DNA of 64,000 bases, taken from contig NW_017802935.1 of NCBI RefSeq assembly GCF_001625305.1, forward strand, positions 4,124,872 to 4,188,871, in the 5' to 3' direction. Shown piece after piece: positions 57,801 through 64,000 of the stretch. Below the pieces are notes generated by a model. That model was not told where the DNA came from, ran no database searches, and was given only the letters and a program-made list of their open reading frames with translations. This stretch comes from Branchiostoma belcheri (taxonomy: Eukaryota > Chordata > Leptocardii > Amphioxiformes > Branchiostomatidae). A program made the position numbers and the translations under genes. Within the stretch, counting starts at the first letter, position 1. Every line of letters begins with the position of its first letter.

Positions 57801-60800
57801 TGGCAGCATAAAAAATATTCTTACGTTTTTATTTTATTTATTCACTTATACTTATTAAGTATTGGGCAAAAAGCAAAAGTTGCTTATATAACACCTTCTA
57901 CTCAAAAACATATACAACGAGTATAAAACACGTTGACAAGATACATGCATAATTACAAGGTGGATAAAACCAAGATAAATACAAACAAGACAAGTTGGTG
58001 ATCTATCAATTCTTACATTTACCACCTTTGTTTTGCTGACAGGATCAAGATGGTTCCCACATCAAGGGTCTCCTGATCAACTTTATCCACCACAACTGGC
58101 CCTCCCTGCTCAGACTACGCTTTCTGGAGGAGTTCATCACTCCTATTGTCAAGGTGGGGTCTTCAATACTGTTCATTTATGTTGGTAGTAATCATAGTAA
58201 AACATTGAACTTTATTCCAACACACAATTTACAGAGAGATCAAATTTTCAGCGACCACTGTTGCCTTCATCAGGATAATTAATTTGTAAACCGTAACTCT
58301 CGTGAGGTCACGTTGTGAAGTGATTAGTCATAAATTATCCTGATGAAGGCGACAGTGGTCGCTGAAAATTTGATCTCTCTGTAAATTGTGTGTTATAATA
58401 AAGTTAAAAGTTTTACTATAAAATGTTTTTGTACTTTAATCAAATTTACATCGAAAGAGCAATTGCCGATGTACAGGATTAAGTGTTACAGCATCAAATC
58501 ATTCAATTTCATTGAAAAGGAGACTTTCTATTGTACATCACAGTATTGTATCAAACCGTTCCTTTTTTTTTGCCCCACCAGGTCAGTAAGAACAAGCAGG
58601 ACCTGTCCTTCTACAGCCTTCCAGAGTTTGAGGAGTGGAAGTCAGAAACAAGCAACTGGCACACATGGAAGGTCAAGTACTACAAAGGTGTTGTCCCCAA
58701 AATACCTATGTTCTTGTCTTTGTTGCTCAATCATTTTGTCCCCGGCATTGTATCTGTATGTACATGTATGTGTTAAGGGAAACTTTTTGAGAAAATTAGT
58801 TGTAGATAGAGGTGTGGATGTGGATATCGCAAGTGTTTTGAGTACTTGAAATTGAGCTGTGGATGTTCCTATAGGGCTCAAAGTACAGGGTGCATGTGCA
58901 CCTTAGTGCACCCAAATTTGGAGCTGTGTACCTACTTTTTTTCAAATATTTTTGTAGGTTTATGTATGTAATTTTAAAGATATAAATGTATATTTTTTGT
59001 GTAGAATACAGCATATTCAATGTCGAAGTGTCAGAAAAAAATAAAATCATTGTTGTAGTACTTTTCTTCAGAAATAAAACAATTAGTTTCTGCTGACATT
59101 CTACTTATTTTATTTGATATGGTGCACCCAGAAACATTTTCGTGCACCCAATTATTTATTTGGGTTGGGTGCACCAGTTCACCTATTCCCAAAAAAGAAT
59201 TTCGAGCCCTGTCCTATATTGCAAGTGTTTAAACCTATTACTAACTCTGAAATCATCTGTCTTGCCCCACACCAAGGTTTGGGTACGAGCACGTCAAAGG
59301 AAGCAAAGGAGTACTTTGCGGACATGCAGCGTCACCGCATTCCTTTCAAGTACAATGGACCTGAGGACGATGCTGCTGTTGATCTGGTAATGTTAACATA
59401 TTGTTTTTGCTCAGTTTCCTCTTCTTCTTCTCCAAACACTAACCTTTGACCTGGCCAATGACCTGATTTGTTGACATCTCTCACCATGGTAACTGGTGTT
59501 GGGTTACATAATGTTGCTATCTTCTCGTAGGAGGGATTTAGACTTCTGTCCAGCCATATATATGAATATGTATGAGTAAGAATTAACAGCGCAGACCATG
59601 TGTGAAGGTAAACATTATGTATTTACTTTGCAAATGTTACCTTTGTAGTTCTCGAGTTTTTTTCACTAACAATGTCGCTGTAAACTGGCTGCACTGTGTC
59701 GAAACAGAGTGTGTATAAACTATAGGCAGGAGATGTGTTTAAGTTTTGTAAGCTGTACCTGTTAACCTGTTGATCTGGTAACAGCTGTTCAGAATTTTTT
59801 TAGACGTTGTTACTGGCAAATGAATAAGTTTTCTTGCCTGTACTGATTTGAAACATAGCCTATATAAACAATAGACAAGAGATGTGTATTAGTTTTGCAA
59901 GCTGTACCTGTTAACCTTTAACAGATTTTATATGAATAAATTCAAGTTCAAAAATAAGTTCAAGACTGCTGTAAACAGTTTCTTGTTGAATTCTTAGAGA
60001 TTTTCTAATTTATGACAACTAATTATGTACCATGCAATTATGTATTATGTATAATGTATCTGATAATTTTGGGATCGAATGTGTCTGTGCAATTTAACGA
60101 GGGGAATTGATGTGACATATTGAACCGAAAATCATCGATATACGATGTTAAGACCAGGTTCACTTTGCACTGATTAGAAAAAAAAAAAGAACTTGATAGC
60201 TCGGCAGTTGTACATGGTACATAATGCATGGCAACAATGACAAGGCAATCAAAGCAATACATTAAATACTAATCTATTCTAAAAACTATGACCACAGGAA
60301 TGTATCTTGCATCCCAAAGGTTGTTAGTCTGACAAAGTATGCCTGTAGCTATGTCAAGCCAGAACATGGTAGCTCCTAAAAGGACTAGCACCTCTCATCC
60401 TTTGCGTCAACATACACGTCAATAAGGACGTCCTCTCGGATAGGACATAAAGCCGGAGGTCCCCTATTTTATAACAGCCACACTTGAGCCCGCTTATGTC
60501 GGTGGTTCAAACTTTGATGTCCTAAGGGGAGATAGTCGCCTATTGTGTCAATCCCTCCACAAATGTGGTAAATCTTCACAAATGAATCTGAAGCAATTTG
60601 TAACTTGTTGTGCTCCTGTTTTTGCCAGGCCTTCAACAAGAAGAAGGTGGACAACCGTAAGGAGTGGCTGACCAACTGGATGCAGGACAGAAAGCAGCGG
60701 AGAGAGATGGGCCTGGGTGAGCAGTACCTGTACGGCAAGGACACCAAGTATCTCACCTTCAACGAGTTTGTCCACAAGGAACTGGTCCTCTTCTCCAACT

Positions 60801-63691
60801 CCGACAATGAGAGGTCCATCCCCTCCCTAGTGGACGGTGAGCTGATCCGTTTTCTTGTATCAGGGTATTAGAAAATGGAATCCTACACTGTTAGCAAAGG
60901 GGTAGTCTCAACTCTATCAGTAACAAAGTATTTGCACACACACACAACTATTTCTTTTTCTCGGTGAAGGGTAGATTGCATGTTACTCATAAGTGCGTTT
61001 CAACAGTCGGATTTTTTAGCCTGCAGACAATTAGTGAAACTTCCTTCCCACACATCATATCGGTGCGGAAAGGACTGTTCCTGTAGCCCTTGGGCCACAC
61101 AGTTGTGTAATCACTACACATTACCAATTTTAAAGTCTTTGGTATGACTTGGCTAGGGTCTACTGAATGGAAGGTGAACACTACCCATTTTGCCATTGCA
61201 TCGGTCTTCTCCAGACAATAGCTTTGATTTTATTCTAACAGTATGACCATTCTATATATGTTTGTGAAATTGTCACACTTTCCTGTATTGACAAATTATG
61301 TTGTTGCACTTTCCTGTATTGAAAAAATTTGATTTCTGTTATTAAATCCCAGGCCTGAAGCCCGGCCAGCGTAAGGTTTTGTTCACGTGCCTGAAGCGTA
61401 ATGACAAGCGAGAGGTGAAGGTGGCCCAGCTGGCTGGTTCTGTGGCAGAGATGTCAGCATACCATCATGGAGAGGTGCGTTTGTTTTTGTAGTACACAAC
61501 CAATTAGCCATCTACATGTAATAGCAAAACACTCATTGTAAAATACTTGGGAAAGTACAAGCTGCGTGAAGGACACGTTTGTTTGAGTGACACTCCATGA
61601 AAAAATACAGGAGAGAGAACAAGTACTAGCATGATAATTTGATTGTAAAATGTTTCTATACAAGACCTGTACCTCCACTGGAATACAAACGATGATAATG
61701 TAAAATATGATGTACAGCTTGTAAAATGTTTAATCATATCCTGGATAGGCGACATCTTGTGGATACCAAATCTATTAAAAAAAAGTTAGAATGTCTTTAA
61801 TTGTTAGAACCTAATAATCACTACAACATTCACTGCAACATTCACATCTATCACTACTACATTGTTTTTTCTGCAGGTGTCGTTGATGGGAACTATCATC
61901 AACTTGGCGCAGAACTTTGTTGGCAGTAACAACGTGAACATCCTGCAGCCCATTGGTCAGTTCGGTACCAGGATCCACGGCGGCAAGGACGCTGCCAGCC
62001 CTCGATACATCTTCACTATGCTCAGGTACGCCCACAAATATTCTTGGCCTTCATTTATTCATAAATTTCTCCTTTGGTTTTCTCTTTCCCGGACTCGTTC
62101 ACGTCTTTAAGTTCATTTGACTTTATGTACTTCTGAGTTGCATTTATGTACTTTTGACAATTTGTGTTGACTTTGTACACTTTTGACTTTTATGTACCAA
62201 TTATGTTATGTACAACGTTGTATTAAGTTCTTAAATTTCATATGATGTTTTCAGTCTGACCTTTTGATTCAGACTTGAATTTATGTTTCTATGATTTTTG
62301 TACGTATGTTTATGTTCATGTTCCACTCTTCGATAGTTCTAGGAAAGAATGAATTCTTGAACACCTCAATCCTTGGTTGATAACTCTGGTACTTGGAATT
62401 GAAATTTTTTCTTCGTCTTCAGCACGTTGGCGAGAAAGTTGTTCCACAGCTTCGACGAGCCGATGTTGAACTATCAGTACGACGACAACCAGAAGATCGA
62501 GCCGGAGTGGTACATTCCCATCATCCCCATGGTGCTGGTAAACGGCGCCGAGGGCATCGGGACGGGCTGGAGCACCAAGGTGCCGAACTACGATGTACGC
62601 GAGATCATCAACAACATGCTGAGGATGATCGATGGGAAGGACCCACTGCCTATGGTTAGTTTTTAGTTCTTCAGTATATTCTACAAAAGTATTCGTAATC
62701 GTTTTTCCCCTGGCTTGGTTTATGTCTCTATTTGTCCTGACAGCCTTGGTTTCATGATGGGTGGGAGGTAGGGGTGTGTGCCGGTTCAGCCGGACCAGTT
62801 TAAACCAGAACGACATTAGGGAATCGAATAAAAAAAACTGAAATGCGAAAACCGGATCATTGGACCTTATGTACATTTCTGTAGATTGTACACACATCTT
62901 AAGATAATCTGGCCATGGCAGGTAAAGAAAATAACCCTGAATCAAACTATTTCGAGCCCTGTGTCAAGTTATAAGGTATAGGTACACGCATGAGTAAGTG
63001 TTTGTTGCCTTCCTCCCAGATCCCCTCCTACAAAAACTTCAAGGGAGACATAGAGGAGTTGGAAGAGAACCGTTACGTGGTGAATGGGGAGGTGGCCATC
63101 CTGGACAACAACACCATCGAGATCACCGAGCTGCCCATCCGCACATGGACTCAGAACTACAAGGAGACCGTACTGGAGGTCATGCTGCATGGTACAGACA
63201 AGACACCGAGCATGATCACGTATGTCTGCTTTTTCTTTCCCTGTCTGCTTTGAATAAATTTTAATTGTCCCTAAGTGAGGATGAACTGTCCCAACCTGTT
63301 TTTCGGGGAAGTATTGTATAACTTCAACTTGAAGTCAACTCTAGTTTGCTTATGTTCACTCCCAGGTGCACAATATTCAAAACCCGGGACATGTGCCTGA
63401 TAAAAAAAAAGAAGGGCTGACATTCTGATGTTGATTATTTTTTATTGTCCCTAAAATGTCCCAATTTTTAGTTGTCTCAGCTTACGTTTTAGTGGTCAGT
63501 GGCCATTGGACCACCTTTAATTTCGAGCCCTAAAAGTGTGCTGTTATCCCTATAGAGACTACAAGGAGTACCACACCGACACGACCGTGAGGTTTGTGGT
63601 GTCCATGACAGAAGAACAGCTGATGAAGGCTGAAGCAGCAGGACTACACAAAGTCTTCAAACTGCAGTCCAACCTGGCCAGCACCAACATG
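45767..63691 (+). CDS. TOP2: DNA topoisomerase II, 3'-truncated by window edge
   Basis: Nuclear ATP-dependent enzyme that passes one duplex through a double-strand break in another. Exons: 45767-45808, 48509-48703, 49565-49658, 49868-49931, 51422-51567, 52063-52220, 52918-53070, 53575-53748, 55019-55120, 55761-55898, 56415-56553, 56903-57060, 57495-57620, 58043-58153, 58582-58687, 59277-59386, 60629-60836, 61353-61474, 61877-62025, 62423-62654, 63020-63219, 63556-63691. All phases agree, giving 1021 residues before the edge. Domains: GHKL ATPase ([28 protein letters not shown], the QTK loop in [10 protein letters not shown]), TOPRIM ([27 protein letters not shown]), then the winged-helix/tower with SPRYIFTM, whose Tyr forms the DNA bond. 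The coiled-coil gate end and the variable C-terminal domain are off-window. A single invertebrate-type TOP2 rather than the vertebrate A or B form is inferred. Confidence 0.97.
46150..46200 (+). promoter_or_regulatory. Inverted CCAAT box and E2F-like site before exon 1b
   Basis: ATTGG at 46156-46160 and TTTGGCGG at 46171-46178 lie about 230-250 bp upstream of the exon 1b ATG. Inverted CCAAT boxes are a known feature of vertebrate TOP2A promoters; activity here is inference. Confidence 0.4.
46408..46431 (+). CDS. TOP2 candidate alternative first exon 1b
   Basis: An ATG in context TCAAGATGG opens MDAESPLR and ends in phase 0 at GTGAGC. Joined to 48509 it would read [17 protein letters not shown], resembling in style the short acidic N-termini of metazoan TOP2 proteins (vertebrate TOP2A begins with an MEVSPLQ-type peptide). 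Upstream lie an inverted CCAAT box and an E2F-like site. No transcript evidence. Confidence 0.5.
47085..47537. mobile_element. Nested CAG...CTG MITE, 5-bp target duplication
   Basis: Ends CAGGCCTCGAAATTAA and TTAATTTCGAGCCCTG, with AATTT at 47080-47084 and 47538-47542. TGTCCC(A/G) motifs recur inside. A relative lies at 63260-63531. Confidence 0.85.
47623..47958. mobile_element. Nested CAG...CTG MITE, 5-bp target duplication
   Basis: Ends CAGGGTTGGACAAGT and ACTTGTCCAACCCTG, exact inverted repeats. CATAC lies at 47618-47622 and 47959-47963. The interior repeats GGGCAAGT several times in both orientations. Confidence 0.9.
48706..49107. mobile_element. CAG...CTG MITE inserted on the TOP2 exon 2 splice donor
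   Basis: Ends CAGTGTTCGAAATAC and GTATTTCAACCACTG. The 5-bp target duplication CAGGT occupies 48701-48705 and 49108-49112. The left copy is the exon end CAG plus intron GT, so intron bases +3 onward come from the transposon (GTCAGT). Repeated CTGCAAT/ATTGCAG motifs fill the interior. Confidence 0.85.
49127..49324. mobile_element. Inverted-repeat element, copy 2 (about 198 bp), TOP2 intron 2
   Basis: GTAGCCTCCGCAGCAGGC to GCATGCTATGGAGGCTAC, with the interior shared with 12527-12723. TGATCA lies next to both ends and may be the target duplication. Confidence 0.75.
50084..50488. mobile_element. PIF/Harbinger-like MITE, copy 3, TOP2 intron 4
   Basis: Ends GGCCACACCGATTTAATTTT and its inverted partner AAAATTAAATCGGTGTGGCC. 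TAA lies at 50081-50083 and 50489-50491. Opposite orientation to copy 2. Confidence 0.9.
51422..52220 (+). CDS. TOP2: TOP2 exons 5-6: ATP-binding core
   Basis: Exon 5 (51422-51567) carries NNGKGIPV and [14 protein letters not shown]. Exon 6 (52063-52220) opens with [15 protein letters not shown], the glycine-rich ATP lid. The donor of exon 5 is GTAAAG. Confidence 0.95.
51922..51990 (+). repeat. tRNA-derived SINE head, TOP2 intron 5
   Basis: GGTATAGCGGCAGAGTGCTCGACTC followed by B-box GGTTCGAGTTC. Close relative of 11422-11490. Confidence 0.6.
52248..52430 (-). repeat. tRNA-derived SINE, TOP2 intron 6
   Basis: On the minus strand GTAGTGATAGAGCATCTGAC (A-box region) is followed by a CAGGGTTGGACCCAG B-box-like segment and CTTGGGAAAGGCACTTAACA, a core often seen in marine-animal SINEs. 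Confidence 0.6.
52711..52745 (-). ncRNA. Hammerhead-like core, Penelope-type, TOP2 intron 6
   Basis: The minus strand reads CTGAGGA, a stem GGTGAC-AGAC-GGTCACC, then GAAACGTC. Apart from one change in CTGATGA this is the hammerhead core, with the short ACGT stem III known from Penelope-like retroelements. Stem I does not close locally, so activity as a monomer is doubtful. Confidence 0.4.
53270..53460 (-). mobile_element. Degenerate LINE C-terminal fragment, TOP2 intron 7
   Basis: Minus-strand frames give [20 protein letters not shown] and, after a frame change, NLDSFKQHL. This is the PRT-xxWN-LP...S-x-xSFKxxL tail of many non-LTR reverse transcriptases. It is broken. Confidence 0.55.
53771..53994. 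mobile_element. CAG...CTG MITE, TOP2 intron 8, 5-bp target duplication
   Basis: Ends CAGTGTTCAAAATACT and AGTATTTCGAACACTG. TAGTT lies at 53766-53770 and 53995-53999. GCGC-containing ATAGCGC/GTGCGCTA motifs are inverted inside. Confidence 0.85.
54012..54768. mobile_element. Possible foldback element with ATGGCTTCACCA ends, TOP2 intron 8
   Basis: ATGGCTTCACCA at the left recurs inverted as TGGTGAAGCCAT at the right. The left end has a perfect hairpin, TTCACCAGACCAC-TTCG-GTGGTCTGGTGAA-like. It contains the tandem repeat at 54361. Confidence 0.45.
54361..54486 (+). repeat. 72-bp tandem duplication
   Basis: TTGCTGATTGGCTGTTGGGA, TTTAACTTGATTAACACCTG and CACAGAG repeat at 54361 and 54433 almost without change. 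Confidence 0.85.
55436..55690 (+). mobile_element. LINE-type 3' end, TOP2 intron 9
   Basis: TTGACTTTGTGCACTTTTAA, AGTCTGACCTTTTGATT, GACAAAAGTCACAAGACACG and AATAAAAAATTATTCGTTCATTCATG. The first part is shared with 62150-62320 in intron 19, in the same orientation. Confidence 0.5.
56035..56361. mobile_element. CAG...CTG MITE, TOP2 intron 10, 8-bp target duplication
   Basis: Ends CAGTGTTAGAAATAC and its imperfect partner TTACTTCTACCACTG. GTTTAGGC is exact on both sides (56027-56034, 56362-56369). The interior TTGCA/TGCAA motifs resemble those at 48706-49107. Confidence 0.85.
56694..56796. repeat. Foldback repeat, TOP2 intron 11
   Basis: Arms of about 42 bp: AATATTCCTTAATC(TG)ACT, TTTTTGAAAGGTAGAAACACG and their inverted partners around a loop of about 20 bp. 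Confidence 0.8.
56903..58153 (+). CDS. TOP2: TOP2 exons 12-14: TOPRIM metal-binding domain
   Basis: Exon 12 holds [15 protein letters not shown] with the acidic metal ligand and PLRGKLLNV. Exon 13 holds [19 protein letters not shown] and ends MTDQ. Exon 14 starts DQDGSHIKG, so the DxD metal site is split by intron 13. Confidence 0.95.
57187..57436 (+). repeat. Dispersed 250-bp repeat, copy 1, TOP2 intron 12
   Basis: Shares CCAAACACTGACCTCTGACC, TCACCATGGTAACTGGTGTT, AAGAATTAACAG(A/C)GCAGACC and the terminal hairpin AAGGTAAACATT/AATGTTACCTT with 59405-59654. Confidence 0.85.
57700..58015 (+). other. TOP2 intron 13 remainder
   Basis: AT-rich intronic sequence; no element with definable ends was found. 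Confidence 0.5.
58209..58405. ncRNA. Inverted pair of hammerhead-like cores, TOP2 intron 14
   Basis: Two arms of about 75 bp in opposite orientation each read ATCCTGATGA, stem GGCGAC-AGTG-GTCGC(T), then GAAAATTTGATCTCTCTGTA. CTGATGA, a closed stem II and GAAA are all intact; AUUU/AAAU could form a short stem III. The base at the cleavage position appears to be G, which would block cleavage, so these look like relics of a Penelope-like element. Confidence 0.45.
58872..59211. mobile_element. CAG...CTG MITE, TOP2 intron 15, 5-bp target duplication
   Basis: Left end (C to T)AGGGCTCAAAGTAC, right end GAATTTCGAGCCCTG, with TCCTA at 58867-58871 and 59212-59216. The GGTGCACC-rich interior is the reverse of 43952-44221. 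Confidence 0.8.
59405..59654 (+). repeat. Dispersed 250-bp repeat, copy 2, TOP2 intron 16
   Basis: See copy 1 at 57187. Same orientation, diverged by scattered substitutions, with the same terminal hairpin GTAAACATT/AATGTTAC. Confidence 0.85.
59655..60628 (+). other. TOP2 intron 16 remainder
   Basis: Holds GTTTGCAAGCTGTACCTGTTAACC-type segments twice (near 59740 and 59900) and a SINE-like stretch at about 60425-60530 with GGACATAAAGCCGGAGGTCC. No exon is hidden here, since exons 16 and 17 join in frame. Confidence 0.5.
60837..61352 (+). other. TOP2 intron 17
   Basis: No recognised element beyond a short repeat of CACTTTCCTGTATTGA near 61278 and 61307. Confidence 0.5.
61877..62025 (+). CDS. 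TOP2: TOP2 exon 19: catalytic tyrosine
   Basis: Contains [20 protein letters not shown] and [20 protein letters not shown]. The Arg-Tyr pair in SPRYIF is the DNA-cleaving site. Intron 19 interrupts right after TML plus AG. Confidence 0.96.
62110..62400. mobile_element. LINE fragments in TOP2 intron 19
   Basis: 62150-62320 matches the intron 9 LINE 3' region on the plus strand. On the minus strand 62325-62375 reads [15 protein letters not shown], a non-LTR reverse-transcriptase C-terminal motif, so two fragments abut. Confidence 0.5.
63260..63531. mobile_element. Truncated relative of the 47085 MITE, TOP2 intron 21
   Basis: TGTCCC motifs and a right end TTAATTTCGAGCCCT match 47085-47537. The left end is not recognisable, so no target duplication could be assigned. 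Confidence 0.55.
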
Positions 63692-64000
63692 GTAAGGTCC
63701 CACAGCCTTCTCAAAACAAGCCAGCTACCGGCAAAAATCGCCACCTCAAATTTTTGCGCCGGCTACTTTCGTGTAAATTTTCAGAAAAACTCTGTAGCCT
63801 CCGTTACATTTTCTAACAAACTCCACCGGCTCATTTCTTCTGACAAACTGCAGACAATTTTTTGCTAGCTTTGTGGATCTGAAAACTGCTTCTTTCTAAG
63901 CCTCCTGTGCAGATTTTGTAGTGCATAAGTCAGCGTTTGCTTCTATGAGCGGCTAGAGTGGTCTTGTTCGAGTTGTATCTGCGGAGCTGTATCGCTCGAG

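Overview
The window is animal genomic DNA: spliced genes, long repeat-rich introns, many small inverted-repeat transposons and one run of 20 Ns. Intron-by-intron reading gives four genes. They are Wnt1 (minus, 3' end beyond the left edge), Wnt6 (plus, complete), UBE2G2 (minus, complete) and DNA topoisomerase II (plus, 3' end beyond the right edge). A Wnt1-Wnt6 pair next to a single TOP2, together with strong allelic divergence around the gap, suggests an invertebrate deuterostome, most likely amphioxus. That species call is inference.

Layout. Wnt1 coding exons lie at 867-5372 on the minus strand. A non-coding interval of about 19.6 kb (5373-24977) separates its start codon from the canonical Wnt6 start, so the two Wnt genes are head to head. 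This interval holds tandem and inverted repeats, a LINE fragment, several full CRE palindromes, an RFX X-box pair and a contig gap flanked by a false duplication. Wnt6 runs 24978-36411, with a probable poly(A) signal at 38097. Two further small ATG exons, at 26230 and 18580, encode hydrophobic leaders and end in the same phase as the canonical first exon, so Wnt6 may have up to three alternative first exons. From 38430 to 42800 the sequence is repeats. UBE2G2 (five exons, 165 residues) and TOP2 (22 coding exons seen, 1021 residues to the edge) are head to head across a 460 bp promoter with YY1 and CCAAT motifs. TOP2 also has a second in-phase first exon at 46408.

All listed splice junctions were checked for GT/AG and for phase, and every reading frame closes. 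Function: Wnt1 and Wnt6 are secreted, lipid-modified signalling ligands. UBE2G2 is an E2 ubiquitin-conjugating enzyme of ER-associated degradation. TOP2 passes DNA duplexes through each other using ATP.

The right-hand third is rich in short non-autonomous DNA transposons. One group has CAG...CTG ends and mostly 5-bp target duplications, with a nested insertion and one copy that landed exactly on a TOP2 splice donor. A second group has GGCC...GGCC ends and TTA/TAA duplications, with one copy present in one haplotype and absent from the other. Hammerhead-ribozyme-like cores, as known from Penelope-like elements, occur in two TOP2 introns.
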